64,000 nucleotides of DNA, taken from the NCBI RefSeq assembly GCF_001297015.1, contig NZ_LIGE01000023.1, forward strand, positions 372,001 through 436,000, written 5' to 3'. Positions 51,443-60,985 of this stretch are shown here, in pieces. The translations under genes were made by a program, and so were the position numbers. This DNA comes from Pseudomonas sp. RIT-PI-r (lineage in GTDB: Bacteria; Pseudomonadota; Gammaproteobacteria; Pseudomonadales; Pseudomonadaceae). The notes below the pieces were generated by a model. It was not told the origin of the DNA, made no database searches, and saw nothing but the letters and a program-made list of their open reading frames with translations. How positions within the stretch are numbered: the first letter of the stretch is position 1; each line of letters opens with the position of its first letter.

Positions 51443-52060
51443 TTAGTGCAGGCCCTGAATGTAGCTGGAGACCGCGGCGATGTCTTCGTCGCTCAGCTTG
51501 CGGGCGATGGTGCGCATGGTCATCGCGTCGCCGTCGTTGCTGCGTCCGGCCGCCGGATCTTCCTTGCGGAAGTCGGTCAGTTGCTTGGCGATGTATTGAG
51601 CGTGTTGGCCACCGAGGTGCGGGAAGCCGGCGGCGGCGTTGCCAGCGCCATTCGGCGAATGGCAGCCGGTGCAGGCTGGCAGGCCTTTTTCCAGGTTGCC
51701 GCCACGGAACAGGGCTTCACCGCGAGCGACGATCTTCGGATCGGCGGCGCCGACGCTGCCTTGCTGGCTGGCGAAATAGGCAGCGATGTCGGCCAGGTCC
51801 TGATCGCTCAGGTTGGTCAGCAGGCCGGTCATTTCCAGAACAGTGCGCTTGCCCGACTTGATGTCGTGCAATTGCTTGGTCAGGTAGCGTTCACCTTGAC
51901 CGGCCAGTTTCGGAAAGTTTGGCGCCATGCTGTTGCCGTCCGGGCCATGGCAGGCTCCGCAAACGGCGGCTTTTGCCTGGCCTGCTGCGGCATCACCGGC
52001 AGCATGGGCGAAGCCTGAGATTCCCACGGTCAACAGCAGACTCACGATCAATTTGTTCAT
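51443..52060 (-). CDS. Dihaem cytochrome c4
   Basis: The 205-residue periplasmic electron carrier has a signal peptide (MNKLIVSLLLTVGISGFAHA) and two cytochrome c domains, each with a C-x-x-C-H haem site: CGACHG (near 34-39) and CTGCHS (near 131-136). The distal Met ligands are plausible in the GLLT and TMRT segments. It donates electrons to terminal oxidases. In P. aeruginosa the orthologue is PA5490 (cc4). It is cotranscribed with the upstream c5-type cytochrome gene, separated by 43 bp. Confidence 0.95.
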   Translation of the reverse strand: MNKLIVSLLLTVGISGFAHAAGDAAAGQAKAAVCGACHGPDGNSMAPNFPKLAGQGERYLTKQLHDIKSGKRTVLEMTGLLTNLSDQDLADIAAYFASQQGSVGAADPKIVARGEALFRGGNLEKGLPACTGCHSPNGAGNAAAGFPHLGGQHAQYIAKQLTDFRKEDPAAGRSNDGDAMTMRTIARKLSDEDIAAVSSYIQGLH

Positions 52061-52103
52061 CAGCTAATCCAACTACGGCTAAGGGTTAAGTTATGGACCG
52101 GGT

Positions 52104-52394
52104 TTACTCGCTCATCCAAAGGATGATGGCTTGGTAATCCTCGGCACTGCAGTCCATGCACAAACCACGCGGCGGCATCGCCTTGAAACCCTGGGTCACG
52201 TGTTGCACCAGCGTCTCCATACCTTTCGCCAACCTCGGCGTCCAAGCTTCCTGATCGCCTCTTTCGGGCGCCATGGGTAGTTGGCCGGAATGACAGGCAC
52301 CACAAACACGGTTGTACACAGCTTCCGGATCCTGTGTAGCCTGTGCGCTGTAAAGCGGCATCAAGACTCCGGCAGCCAGCAGCCATTTCGTCAT
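52104..52394 (-). CDS. Cytochrome c5-type small c-type cytochrome
   Basis: The 96-residue periplasmic protein has a signal peptide (MTKWLLAAGVLMPLYSAQA, cleavage near 19) and one haem site CGACHS (near 31-36). The C-terminal MPPRGLCMDCSAEDY segment holds the distal Met and an additional Cys pair as in c5 proteins. Soluble c5 cytochromes pass electrons to oxidases or denitrification enzymes. It is divergent from engB. Confidence 0.88.
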   Translation of the reverse strand: MTKWLLAAGVLMPLYSAQATQDPEAVYNRVCGACHSGQLPMAPERGDQEAWTPRLAKGMETLVQHVTQGFKAMPPRGLCMDCSAEDYQAIILWMSE

Positions 52395-52585
52395 AAAACG
52401 ACCTTTTCAGGGTTGAGAGCGTTCTGCGTTCTAATGCGCAATCAAGGTCTGTCGCTCTCGTGAACTTCATCCTACGCTGGGACAAAGCACACACAAAATC
52501 TGCGGCATTATATACTGGCGTCACTGAAACGGAAGCGACACCGCGTTCCGCGCCCAATCCCGGCGCCGCCCACATCGGAAATCCC

Positions 52586-53227
52586 ATGCAACTCAAGAAT
52601 CCCATCCTCGGCCTGTGCCAACAGTCCACGTTCATGCTCAGTGCCGCCAAAGTCGATCAATGCCCCGACGACGAAGGCTTCGAAGTGGCATTTGCCGGTC
52701 GTTCCAACGCCGGTAAATCCAGCGCACTGAACACCCTGACTCACGCCAGCCTGGCGCGCACCTCGAAAACCCCGGGTCGCACACAGCTGTTGAACTTCTT
52801 CAAGCTAGACGAAGATCGCCGTCTGGTCGACCTGCCGGGCTACGGTTACGCAAAAGTACCGATCCCGCTGAAGATGCACTGGCAGCGTCACCTTGAGGCG
52901 TACCTCGGTGGCCGCGAGAGTTTGAAGGGTTTGATTCTGATGATGGACATCCGTCATCCAATGACCGACTTCGACCTGTTGATGCTCGACTGGGCCGTTG
53001 CGGCCGGCATGCCAATGCACATCCTGCTGACCAAGGCCGACAAACTGACCTACGGCGCAGCCAAGAACACCTTGCTCAAAGTGCAGTCGGAAATTCGCAA
53101 GGGCTGGGGCGATCAAGTCACCATCCAGCTGTTCTCGGCACCAAAACGCATGGGCCTGGAAGAGGCCTACACTGTACTGGCCGGCTGGATGGAACTGGCA
53201 GACAAAGGCGCCGAGGCGGCTGAGTAA
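52586..53227 (+). CDS. engB: Ribosome biogenesis GTPase EngB (YsxC/YihA)
   Basis: Essential GTP-binding protein for 50S subunit assembly. The 213-residue protein has G1 GRSNAGKSS (near 38-46), G2-G3 [11 protein letters not shown] and DLPGYGYA (near 83-90), and G4 TKADK (near 151-155). ATG 52586 ([14 protein letters not shown]) is the family start; the frame from 52460 adds unrelated residues within the divergent promoter region. It is convergent with polA, and the sRNA ersA lies between them. Confidence 0.95.
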   Translation: MQLKNPILGLCQQSTFMLSAAKVDQCPDDEGFEVAFAGRSNAGKSSALNTLTHASLARTSKTPGRTQLLNFFKLDEDRRLVDLPGYGYAKVPIPLKMHWQRHLEAYLGGRESLKGLILMMDIRHPMTDFDLLMLDWAVAAGMPMHILLTKADKLTYGAAKNTLLKVQSEIRKGWGDQVTIQLFSAPKRMGLEEAYTVLAGWMELADKGAEAAE

Positions 53228-53237
53228 ACAGGGATTA

Positions 53238-53375
53238 GAAAATTGGCTGTGGTGCGCTCAGGCAAGGCGAAAGCACACTGAAAAGCGGCCGGGGTCGCGC
53301 TCGACTTTAGGGTACCTAAATGAGCATTTTTAGCTGTGCTTTCAACGCAATCTGAGCGTGCCACAGCCAATTTTC
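53238..53375. repeat. Long inverted repeat with arms of about 40 bp between engB and ersA
   Basis: The left arm 53238-53277 begins GAAAATTGGCTGTGG and ends GAAAGCACA. The right arm 53335-53375 is its near-perfect reverse complement (TGTGCTTTC ... CCACAGCCAATTTTC). A 57-bp spacer contains GGGTACC and TAGCTG. It may be a nonautonomous mobile element (MITE-like) or a strong bidirectional transcript end for the convergent engB and ersA. I saw no clear target-site duplication. Confidence 0.65.
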
Positions 53376-53379
53376 AGGC

Positions 53380-53510
53380 AAAAAAAGCCCCGGATTTCAT
53401 TGGGGAGGGAGAAATTCCGGGGTTTAAGTTCCGAACCGCTAGGGCGGGGTTCAGATATCTGCCAACACTTAACACAACATAGGAGCATCGAAGGGCTTCA
53501 CCAGCCATTC
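53380..53510 (-). ncRNA. ersA: Regulatory RNA ErsA (Spot 42-locus sRNA)
   Basis: Located between engB and polA, the position of spf in E. coli and of ersA in P. aeruginosa, and read in the polA direction. On the minus strand a sigma-22 (AlgU)-like promoter, GAACTA-N17-TCAGA (plus-strand coordinates 53539-53544 and 53517-53521), precedes a start near 53510. The transcript ends in a C-rich hairpin CCCCGGA...TCCGGGG followed by seven T (53380-53386), giving about 131 nt, close to the 132-nt P. aeruginosa ErsA. A second stem, GAACC/GGTTC, lies upstream. In P. aeruginosa, ErsA acts with Hfq on algC, amrZ and oprD mRNAs. Targets here are unknown. Confidence 0.82.
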
Positions 53511-53516
53511 AGTATC

Positions 53517-53544
53517 TCTGAGTGGTGTACTTCCAGATTAGTTC
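53517..53544 (-). promoter_or_regulatory. Sigma-22 (AlgU)-type promoter of ersA
   Basis: Minus-strand -35 GAACTA (53544-53539) and -10 TCAGA (53521-53517) with a 17-bp spacer, close to the AlgU consensus GAACTT-N16/17-TCTGA. It links the sRNA to the envelope-stress response that also governs alginate genes. Confidence 0.65.
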
Positions 53545-53651
53545 AGATTTTTTTCAAAAAGCTTTGGAATAATCCCAAGCGCTTTTCGAAATAAGCAGGT
53601 TTTACCGGCGTTGCCGCGACATCAGGTCGCGGCAAACCGTGTTCAAAAGGC

Positions 53652-56456
53652 TCAGTGAGCCTCATCCCAATTGTTGCCCACCCCCACTTCGACCAGCAGC
53701 GGCACATCCAGTTTCGCCGCCTCGCTCATGTGCACGCGAATCTCGGCGCTGACCTGTTCGACCAAATCCTCACGAACCTCCAGCACCAGTTCATCGTGCA
53801 CCTGCAGAATGACTCTGGCGTCCAGCCCTGAAGTCGCCAGCCAGTTATCCACCGCGACCATGGCTTTCTTGATGATGTCGGCAGCCGTGCCCTGCATCGG
53901 CGCGTTGATCGCTGTGCGTTCGGCGGCAGCGCGTTCCTGCGGCTTGTTCGAATTGATCTCCGGCAGGTACAGACGACGACCGAAGAACGTCTCGACATAA
54001 CCCTGATCCGCCGCCTGCGCGCGGGTGCGATCCATGTACTCGCGAACGCCTGGATAGCGGGCGAAGTAGGTATCGATGTAAGCCTTGGCCGTCTTGGTGT
54101 CGACGCCGATGTCCTTGCCGAGCTTCTGCGCGCCCATGCCGTAAATCAGACCGAAGTTGATCGCCTTGGCGCCACGGCGCTGGTCCGAGCTCACTTCGTT
54201 GAGCTCAACCTTGAACACTTCAGCAGCGGTCGCGGTGTGCACGTCGAGATTGTTGCGGAAGGCATTCATCAGGCCTTCGTCCTTGGACAGGTGCGCCATG
54301 ATCCGCAGCTCGATCTGCGAATAGTCCGCCGCCAGCAATTTATAGCCCTTTGGCGCGACGAACGCCTGACGGATGCGTCGACCTTCAGCGGTGCGCACCG
54401 GGATGTTCTGCAGGTTCGGATCACTGGAGGACAAACGCCCGGTCGACGCCACAGCCTGGTGATACGAAGTGTGGATCCGCCCGGTGCGCGGGTTGATCTG
54501 CTCCGGCAGGCGATCGGTGTAAGTGCTCTTCAGTTTGCTCATCGAACGGTGCTCCATCAGCACCTTCGGCAAGCGGTGATCGTCTTCAGCGAGTTTCGCC
54601 AGCACTTCTTCAGCGGTGGACGGTTGACCCTTGGCGGTCTTCTTCAGTACCGGCAGGCCGAGTTTTTCGTAGAGAATCACGCCCAGTTGCTTCGGCGAGC
54701 CAAGGTTGAATTCTTCCCCGGCGATCTCGAAGGCTTCGCGCTCCAGCGCGACCATCTTGTCGCCCAGCTCAATACTCTGCACACCGAGCAGGGCTGCGTC
54801 GACAAACGCGCCTTGGCGTTCGATGCGCGCGAGAACCGGCACCAGCGGAATCTCGATGTCGGTCAGCACGCTGGCCAGACTCGGGATGGCGCTGAGCTTT
54901 TCGAACAAAGTCTGGTGCAGACGCAGAGTGATGTCGGCATCTTCGGCGGCGTACGGGCCGGCCTGTTCCAGCGCGATCTGGTCGAAGGTCAGTTGCTTGG
55001 CGCCTTTGCCGGCGATGTCCTGGAAGCTCACGGTGGTGTGATCCAGGTACTTCTGCGCGAGGCTGTCCATGTCGTGACGGGTGGCGGTGGAGTTGAGCAC
55101 GTAGGACTCAAGCATCGTGTCGAAGGCGATACCGCGCACGGTGATGCCGTTGTTCTGATCGCCGCCGATGGCGCAGTTGGCGAGGATGTTCATGTCGAAC
55201 TTGGCGTGCTGGCCGACCTTGAGCTTGCTCGGGTCTTCCAGAATCGGCTTGAGTGCGCGCAGTACGGTGTCGCGATCCAGCTGTTCCGGCACGCCGATGT
55301 AAGAGTGGGTCAGCGGAATGTACGCGGCTTCGTTGGCCTGCACGGCGAACGACAGGCCGACCAGTTGCGCCTGCTGCGCGTCGATGCCGGTGGTTTCAGT
55401 ATCGAAGGCGAACAGTTTGGCGTTGTTGAGTTTTTCCAGCCAGACGTCGAAACGTGCCTGATCGAGGATGGTTTCGTACGCGGCTTCAGCAGGCGCGGCG
55501 GGCGCTTCCTCTGCTGGCGCGCTGAACAGATCGGCGGCCGGCGCAGGCTCGCTGGCTGCGCTCAATTCGAGACGTTTGGCGTCGCGATCCAGATCATTGA
55601 TCCAGCTTTTGAATTCGAGCAGCGTGTACAGCTCGTAGAGCTTGGCCGGGTCTTCCGCGCCCATCTGCAGATCGTCGAGTTCGACGTCCAGCGGCACGTC
55701 GACCTTGATGGTCGCCAGTTGATAGGAGAGGAACGCCATCTCCTTGTGTTCTTCAAGCTTGGCCGGCAGGGTTTTCGCGCCGCGAATCGGCAGGGTCGGG
55801 ACGATGTCGAGATTGGCGTACAGCTCGGTGAGGCCGCCGTTGACCCCGACCAACAGGCCGGACGCGGTTTTCGGGCCAATGCCCGGAACGCCGGGAATGT
55901 TGTCGGACGAATCGCCCATCAGCGCCAGATAATCGATGATCTGCTCCGGTGCGACGCCGAATTTCTCCTTCACGCCTTCCACGTCCATCGAACTACCGGA
56001 CATGGTATTGACCAAGGTAATGTGGCCATCGACCAGTTGCGCCATGTCCTTGTCGCCGGTGGAGATCACCACCGGGCGATCCGCCGCCGCGCTGCTGCGG
56101 GCGAGGGTGCCGATGACATCGTCAGCCTCGACGCCTTCCACGCACAGCAGCGGGAAACCGAGGGCGATCACGCTCTGGTGCAGCGGCTCGATCTGCACGC
56201 GCATGTCGTCGGGCATGCTTGGGCGGTTGGCTTTGTATTCGGCGTACATTTCATCGCGAAATGTCCCGCCCTTGGCGTCGAACACCACGGCGAACGGGCT
56301 GTCCGGGTACTGCTTGCGCAGACTCTTGAGCATGTTCAGCACGCCTTTGACCGCACCGGTCGGCAGGCCTTTGGAGGTGGTCAGTGGTGGCAGCGCGTGA
56401 AACGCGCGGTACAGGTAAGACGAACCGTCCACCAGGACGAGGGGGGCTTGGCTCAT
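53652..56456 (-). CDS. polA: DNA polymerase I
   Basis: Fills repair gaps and removes RNA primers. The 934-residue protein has the 5'-nuclease domain (about 1-300; [17 protein letters not shown] near 9-25 and [18 protein letters not shown]), the 3'-5' proofreading exonuclease (about 330-520; [22 protein letters not shown]), and the polymerase domain (about 540-934; [30 protein letters not shown], and VHDELVLEV). All catalytic acids are present. ATG 56456 (MSQAPLVLV) is chosen; an upstream TTG has no spacing for its ribosome-binding site. ersA follows on the same strand. Confidence 0.97.
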   Translation of the reverse strand: MSQAPLVLVDGSSYLYRAFHALPPLTTSKGLPTGAVKGVLNMLKSLRKQYPDSPFAVVFDAKGGTFRDEMYAEYKANRPSMPDDMRVQIEPLHQSVIALGFPLLCVEGVEADDVIGTLARSSAAADRPVVISTGDKDMAQLVDGHITLVNTMSGSSMDVEGVKEKFGVAPEQIIDYLALMGDSSDNIPGVPGIGPKTASGLLVGVNGGLTELYANLDIVPTLPIRGAKTLPAKLEEHKEMAFLSYQLATIKVDVPLDVELDDLQMGAEDPAKLYELYTLLEFKSWINDLDRDAKRLELSAASEPAPAADLFSAPAEEAPAAPAEAAYETILDQARFDVWLEKLNNAKLFAFDTETTGIDAQQAQLVGLSFAVQANEAAYIPLTHSYIGVPEQLDRDTVLRALKPILEDPSKLKVGQHAKFDMNILANCAIGGDQNNGITVRGIAFDTMLESYVLNSTATRHDMDSLAQKYLDHTTVSFQDIAGKGAKQLTFDQIALEQAGPYAAEDADITLRLHQTLFEKLSAIPSLASVLTDIEIPLVPVLARIERQGAFVDAALLGVQSIELGDKMVALEREAFEIAGEEFNLGSPKQLGVILYEKLGLPVLKKTAKGQPSTAEEVLAKLAEDDHRLPKVLMEHRSMSKLKSTYTDRLPEQINPRTGRIHTSYHQAVASTGRLSSSDPNLQNIPVRTAEGRRIRQAFVAPKGYKLLAADYSQIELRIMAHLSKDEGLMNAFRNNLDVHTATAAEVFKVELNEVSSDQRRGAKAINFGLIYGMGAQKLGKDIGVDTKTAKAYIDTYFARYPGVREYMDRTRAQAADQGYVETFFGRRLYLPEINSNKPQERAAAERTAINAPMQGTAADIIKKAMVAVDNWLATSGLDARVILQVHDELVLEVREDLVEQVSAEIRVHMSEAAKLDVPLLVEVGVGNNWDEAH

Positions 56457-56530
56457 GAGCAGGATCAACCTTTTCGGCGGGTCCGGCGCTAGAATAGCGG
56501 GACCGTTGACGACAAAGGGACAAGGTTATC

Positions 56531-56821
56531 ATGCGTACGTTAAATCGCTTGCTGCTGGTCGGTCTGATTGCTGCCTCGCCGTTGGCCGCGATGGCGGCGG
56601 ATGATGCGCCGTCGGGAGATCCTGAAGTCACCATTCGCACGGAAGGCGACAAGACGATTCAGGAGTATCGTCAAAACGGGTTCCTGTACGCGATCAAAGT
56701 CACGCCGAAGGGCGCACCACCCTACTTTCTGGTGCGTGCAGACGGGACGGATGCAAACTTCATCCGCTCGGATCAGCCGGATATGCTGATTCCGTCGTGG
56801 AAGATTTTCGAATGGAAGTAG
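56531..56821 (+). CDS. DUF2782 small periplasmic protein
   Basis: The 96-residue protein has a signal peptide (MRTLNRLLLVGLIAASPLAAMA, cleavage near 22) and the conserved domain EYRQNGFLYAIKVTPKGAPPYFLV... with the C-terminal DMLIPSWKIFEW. The function is unknown. Gene order between polA and thrB matches PA5494. A GC-rich 8-bp stem lies 15 bp after its stop, without a T tract. Confidence 0.85.
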   Translation: MRTLNRLLLVGLIAASPLAAMAADDAPSGDPEVTIRTEGDKTIQEYRQNGFLYAIKVTPKGAPPYFLVRADGTDANFIRSDQPDMLIPSWKIFEWK

Positions 56822-56875
56822 ATTTTTAATTCACTCGGCGCCGCAATTGGCGGCGCCCGTACTGGCAGTTAAAAC

Positions 56876-57829
56876 ATGTCTGTGTTCACTCCCCTGGCTC
56901 GGCCCGAGCTGGAAACCTTTCTCGCCCCTTACGGGCTTGGCCGTCTGCTTGATTTCCAGGGGATCGCCGCCGGCAGCGAAAACACCAACTTCTTTATCAG
57001 CCTGGAGCAAGGCGAGTTCGTCCTGACCCTGGTCGAGCGCGGTCCGGTGCAGGAGATGCCGTTCTTCATCGACCTGCTCGACGTGCTCCACGAAGCCGAT
57101 CTGCCGGTGCCGTACGCACTGCGCACCACCGACGGTGTGGCGTTGCGTGAGCTGAAAGGCAAACCGGCGCTGCTGCAACCGCGCCTGTCCGGCAAGCACA
57201 TCAAAGTCGCCAATGCTCAGCATTGCGCGCAGGTCGGCGAATTGCAGGCGCATCTGCACCTGGCGACCCAGGGCGAGCGCATGATCAAGCGCAAGACCGA
57301 TCGTGGTCTGGACTGGATGCTGGAGGAGGGCACGGAGTTTCTCTCGCACCTGAGTGATGAACCGCGTGTGCTGCTACAAAAGGCGCTGGATGAAATCACC
57401 GAGCGCAAAGAGAAGATCCTCGCGCTGCCGCGGGCGAATATTCATGCCGACCTGTTTCGCGATAACGCGATGTTCGAAGGCACGCACCTGACCGGGCTGA
57501 TCGACTTCTACAACGCTTGCTCGGGGCCGATGCTCTATGACGTGGCGATTGCCTTGAATGACTGGTGTTCGGACGAGGACGGTTTGATCGATGGACCGCG
57601 AGCCCGCGCGTTTCTCGGCGCCTATGCGGCGTTGCGCCCGTTCACGGCGTCGGAGGCTGAGTTGTGGCCGACCATGCTGCGCGTGGCGTGTGTGCGGTTC
57701 TGGCTGTCGCGGTTGATCGCGGCGGAGCAGTTTGCCGGGCAGGACGTGTTGATTCACGATCCGCAGGAGTTTGAACAGCGCTTGGCGCAGCGGCAGCAGG
57801 TCAATACACCTTTGCCTTTCGCGCTTTAA
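56876..57829 (+). CDS. thrB: Homoserine kinase, type II (ThrB)
   Basis: Phosphorylates homoserine in the threonine pathway. The 317-residue protein belongs to the aminoglycoside-phosphotransferase-like fold rather than the GHMP kinases. The signature NIHADLFRDNAMF (near 186-198) contains the catalytic Asp, and GLIDFYNACSGPMLYDVAIALNDW follows. The ATP-binding lobe shows GIAAGSENTNFFISLEQGEFVLTL. The order polA-DUF2782-thrB is as in PAO1. It is followed by a C-family REPIN and the convergent znuA. Confidence 0.93.
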   Translation: MSVFTPLARPELETFLAPYGLGRLLDFQGIAAGSENTNFFISLEQGEFVLTLVERGPVQEMPFFIDLLDVLHEADLPVPYALRTTDGVALRELKGKPALLQPRLSGKHIKVANAQHCAQVGELQAHLHLATQGERMIKRKTDRGLDWMLEEGTEFLSHLSDEPRVLLQKALDEITERKEKILALPRANIHADLFRDNAMFEGTHLTGLIDFYNACSGPMLYDVAIALNDWCSDEDGLIDGPRARAFLGAYAALRPFTASEAELWPTMLRVACVRFWLSRLIAAEQFAGQDVLIHDPQEFEQRLAQRQQVNTPLPFAL

Positions 57830-57833
57830 GATC

Positions 57834-57904
57834 AAAAGATCGCAGCCTTCGGCAGCTCCTACATGGGATTACCTGTAGGAGCTGCCGAAGGCTGCGATCT
57901 TTTT
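57834..57904. repeat. REPIN, family C copy 2
   Basis: AAAAGATCGCAGCC... and inverted GGCTGCGATCTTTT, only 4 bp past the thrB stop and just before the znuA stop. It probably ends both convergent transcripts. Confidence 0.9.
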
Positions 57905-57912
57905 CTATGGGT

Positions 57913-58842
57913 TTACAGAGATTCCAGGCACCCGGCCAGATCGTTACCCAACTTCTCCAACACCTGCTCATAACCCTGAGCCGTCGCCGGGGTGTACCCG
58001 CCCAACGCATCCAGCTCAGCTAGTTTCACCGGCAGCCCGGCCACCAAAGTCTCGGCCAAGCGCGGGCGCAACGGCGGCTCACTGAACACACAGGTCTTGC
58101 CGACTTCCTGCAAGCGCTTGCGCATCGCTGCAACATGCTGCGCGCCCGGCTGCACTTCGGCAGCCACGCTGAATACGCCGGTGTGCTTCAGGCCATAAGC
58201 CTCTTCAAAGTAATCAAACGCCTCGTGGAAGACGAAGTACGGCTTGCCTTCAACGCTGGCCAGACGCTGCTTCAAACGCTGATCCAACGCATCCAGACGC
58301 GCGTCAAACGCCTTGGCATTGCTCTGATAACGCTCGGCGTTGGCCGGGTCGGCAGCGCTCAAGTCTGCCGCCATCTTGTCGGCAATCACCCGTGCGTTCA
58401 CCGGCGACAACCACAAATGCGCATCCAGCGTACCCGGGCGGTGATCGTGATCATGCTCGTCGGCGTCTTCGGCGTGGGAATGGCTGTCCTCAGCAAAACG
58501 ACGCAGTTTCATCCCGGGCAGGTCCTGCACCGCGACGCTCGGCAGCGTACGACCGTTCAGCACGCGCGGCAGGAAACCTTCCATGTCCGGGCCGATCCAG
58601 TAGAGCAGATCGACCGATTGCACCTTCCGTACGTCGGATGGGCGCAGGGCGTAATTGTGCGGCGAAGCACCCGGTGGCAGCAGCACTTCGGGAATCGCCA
58701 CACCGTCCTGCACCGCCGCTGCAATCAGCTGCAACGGTTTGATGCTGGTGAGCACTTTGACCTCGGCCTGAGCCGAACCGATCAGCAGAAAACTGGCGAC
58801 AAAAGCCACAAAAACAGAAAAAAGTCGGGACACGATGACCAC
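57913..58842 (-). CDS. znuA: Zinc ABC transporter substrate-binding protein ZnuA
   Basis: The 309-residue periplasmic cluster A-I binding protein has a signal peptide (cleavage near residue 26), the zinc-ligand segment LLPPGASPHNYALRPSD (near 54-70), a histidine/acidic loop EDSHSHAEDADEHDHDH (near 119-135), LDAHLWLSPVNARVIA (near 140-155) and YFVFHEAFDYFEEAYG (near 203-218). It captures Zn2+ for ZnuBC. It is divergent from zur-znuCB across a 57-bp spacer that carries the candidate Zur site. The His-rich loop gathers or senses zinc in other members. Confidence 0.93.
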   Translation of the reverse strand: MVIVSRLFSVFVAFVASFLLIGSAQAEVKVLTSIKPLQLIAAAVQDGVAIPEVLLPPGASPHNYALRPSDVRKVQSVDLLYWIGPDMEGFLPRVLNGRTLPSVAVQDLPGMKLRRFAEDSHSHAEDADEHDHDHRPGTLDAHLWLSPVNARVIADKMAADLSAADPANAERYQSNAKAFDARLDALDQRLKQRLASVEGKPYFVFHEAFDYFEEAYGLKHTGVFSVAAEVQPGAQHVAAMRKRLQEVGKTCVFSEPPLRPRLAETLVAGLPVKLAELDALGGYTPATAQGYEQVLEKLGNDLAGCLESL

Positions 58843-58860
58843 TCAAGGAGGCGAGAACGG

Positions 58861-58873
58861 GTAACATAATAAC
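58861..58873. promoter_or_regulatory. Candidate Zur operator between znuA and zur
   Basis: GTAACATAATAAC, an AT-rich imperfect match to the Zur box core GTTATANNATAAC, centred in the 57-bp divergent promoter region. It would let zinc-bound Zur repress both transcripts. Confidence 0.5.
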
Positions 58874-58899
58874 GTCTCTATCAAAACTCGTCGCCGCCC

Positions 58900-59382
58900 A
58901 TGCCTATTACACCGATTGCCAGCCGTCCCCACGACCACTCACATTGCGTGCACAGCGCTTTGTCCGAGGCCGATACCTTGTGCGCCCAGAAGGGCTTGCG
59001 CCTGACCGCGTTGCGCCGCCGGGTACTGGAACTGGTGTGGCAGAGCCACAAGCCGCTGGGCGCCTACGACATTCTCGCGGTACTCAGCGAGCAGGACGGC
59101 CGCCGCGCCGCGCCGCCAACCGTGTATCGCGCGCTGGATTTCCTCCTGGAAAACGGCCTGGTGCACCGCATCTCCTCGCTCAACGCCTTCGTTGGCTGCG
59201 TGCACCCGGAGCACGCGCATCAGGGCCAGTTCCTGATCTGCCGCGATTGCCACGCCGCCATCGAACTTGAGCAAAAAGTGATCAGCGACGCGATCATCAA
59301 CAGCGCCAAAGACGTTGGCTTCATCGTCGAAGCGCAGACCGTCGAAGTCGTCGGCCTGTGCTCCGGTTGCCAGGGGGCTTGA
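58900..59382 (+). CDS. zur: Zinc uptake regulator Zur (Fur family)
   Basis: The 160-residue repressor has an N-terminal winged helix (about 30-95; [30 protein letters not shown], with [20 protein letters not shown]). The metal-binding dimerisation domain has the structural Cys pair ICRDCHAA (near 113-120) and the C-terminal CSGC (near 155-158). The N-terminal extension HDHSHCVH may also bind zinc. It directly precedes znuC with a 1-bp stop/start overlap, so it is autoregulated with its targets. In PAO1 the orthologue is PA5499 (np20). Confidence 0.93.
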   Translation: MPITPIASRPHDHSHCVHSALSEADTLCAQKGLRLTALRRRVLELVWQSHKPLGAYDILAVLSEQDGRRAAPPTVYRALDFLLENGLVHRISSLNAFVGCVHPEHAHQGQFLICRDCHAAIELEQKVISDAIINSAKDVGFIVEAQTVEVVGLCSGCQGA

Positions 59383-60167
59383 TGAGCAATGCGCTGATTC
59401 GTCTGGAACAGGTCGCCGTCACGTTTGCCGGGCAGGCTGTGCTGGACAACATCGAGCTGAGCGTCGAACCGGGGCAGATCGTCACCCTGATCGGCCCCAA
59501 CGGTGCCGGCAAGACCACCTTGGTGCGCGCCGTGCTTGGCCTGTTGAAACCGGACAGCGGCAGCGTTTGGCGCAAGCCGAAACTGCGCGTTGGCTACATG
59601 CCGCAAAAACTCCACGTTGATCCGACGTTGCCGTTGTCGGTACTGCGCTTTCTGCGGCTGGTGCCGGGCGTTGATCGTCCGCGTGCCTTGGCCGCATTGA
59701 AAGAAGTGGGTGCCGAACACGTCATCGACAGCCCGGTGCAAAGCGTTTCCGGTGGTGAAATGCAGCGTGTGCTGCTCGCTCGGGCCTTGCTGCGCGAGCC
59801 TGAATTGCTGGTGCTCGACGAGCCGGTGCAGGGTGTTGATGTTGCCGGCCAGGCCGAGCTTTACAGCCTGATCACCCGTCTGCGCGACCGCCACGGCTGC
59901 GGCGTGCTGATGGTGTCCCACGATTTGCATCTGGTGATGAGCACCACCGATCAGGTGGTCTGCCTCAACCGTCATGTCTGCTGCTCCGGGCATCCCGAGC
60001 AGGTCAGCGGCGATCCGGCGTTCGTCGAGCTGTTCGGCAAGAACGCGCAGAGCCTGGCGATCTATCACCACCATCACGACCACGCTCACGACCTGCACGG
60101 TTCGGTAGTCAAAGGGCCAGTTGTTGGCCAACCTCACGTTCATGGAGACAACTGCAAGCATGGCTGA
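59382..60167 (+). CDS. znuC: Zinc ABC transporter ATPase ZnuC
   Basis: The 261-residue ATPase has Walker A GPNGAGKT (near 38-45), signature [15 protein letters not shown] (near 123-137) and Walker [14 protein letters not shown] (near 140-152). The C-terminal tail is histidine-rich ([13 protein letters not shown]), typical of zinc importers. ATG 59382 shares a base with the zur stop codon. It overlaps znuB by 8 bp. Confidence 0.94.
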   Translation: MSNALIRLEQVAVTFAGQAVLDNIELSVEPGQIVTLIGPNGAGKTTLVRAVLGLLKPDSGSVWRKPKLRVGYMPQKLHVDPTLPLSVLRFLRLVPGVDRPRALAALKEVGAEHVIDSPVQSVSGGEMQRVLLARALLREPELLVLDEPVQGVDVAGQAELYSLITRLRDRHGCGVLMVSHDLHLVMSTTDQVVCLNRHVCCSGHPEQVSGDPAFVELFGKNAQSLAIYHHHHDHAHDLHGSVVKGPVVGQPHVHGDNCKHG

Positions 60168-60948
60168 TTTTCTGTTGTATGCCCTGCTTGCAGGTCTGGC
60201 GCTGGCACTGGTGGCCGGTCCGCTCGGTTCGTTTGTGGTCTGGCGGCGCATGGCCTATTTCGGCGACACCCTGTCCCACGCCGCGTTGCTCGGTGTGGCG
60301 CTGGGCTTTCTGCTGGATGTCAGCCCGACCGTTGCGGTGACCGTTGGCTGCCTGCTGCTGGCGGTGCTGCTGGTAACCCTTCAACAGCGTCAACCGCTGG
60401 CGTCTGACACGCTGTTGGGAATTCTCGCACCGAGCACGCTCTCTCTTGGCCTGGTGGTACTAAGCTTCATGCATGAAGTGCGGATCGACCTGATGGCCTA
60501 TCTGTTCGGCGACCTGCTGGCGATCAGCCCGACTGATCTGGCGTGGATCCTCGGTGGCAGTGCGGCGGTGCTGGTGTTGCTGGTGACACTGTGGCGGCCA
60601 TTGCTGGCGATTACCGTGCACGAAGAACTGGCCAAGGTCGAAGGCCTGCCGGTTGCGGGCCTGCGCATGGCGCTGATGCTGTTGATCGCAGTGGTGATCG
60701 CGGTGGCGATGAAAATAGTCGGTGTGTTGCTGATTACGTCGCTGTTGATCATCCCGGCGGCTGCGGCACAGCGTCACGCCCGTTCGCCGGAGCAGATGGC
60801 ACTCGGCGCGAGCTTGCTGGGCATGCTCGCCGTATGTGGCGGGCTGGCGCTGTCGTGGTTCAAGGACACCCCAGCCGGGCCGTCAATCGTTGTGACGGCG
60901 GCCGCACTGTTTCTGTTGAGTTTTGTTCTGCCCCGTCGTGGGGTGTAG
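60160..60948 (+). CDS. znuB: Zinc ABC transporter permease ZnuB
   Basis: The 262-residue inner-membrane permease of the metal ABC-3 family has about eight membrane helices, beginning [28 protein letters not shown] and with the [15 protein letters not shown] segment near 36-50. ATG 60160 overlaps znuC by 8 bp. Together with ZnuA and ZnuC it imports Zn2+ under zinc limitation. Confidence 0.94.
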   Translation: MADFLLYALLAGLALALVAGPLGSFVVWRRMAYFGDTLSHAALLGVALGFLLDVSPTVAVTVGCLLLAVLLVTLQQRQPLASDTLLGILAPSTLSLGLVVLSFMHEVRIDLMAYLFGDLLAISPTDLAWILGGSAAVLVLLVTLWRPLLAITVHEELAKVEGLPVAGLRMALMLLIAVVIAVAMKIVGVLLITSLLIIPAAAAQRHARSPEQMALGASLLGMLAVCGGLALSWFKDTPAGPSIVVTAAALFLLSFVLPRRGV

Positions 60949-60985
60949 ACTTGGCCGCTTTTTGCGCAATTAGAGAGTCGCAGGA

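Noticed and set aside
54237..56492. Long plus-strand reading frame of 751 codons opposite polA
   Set aside because: It is fully antisense to polA and has no ribosome-binding site or family signature.
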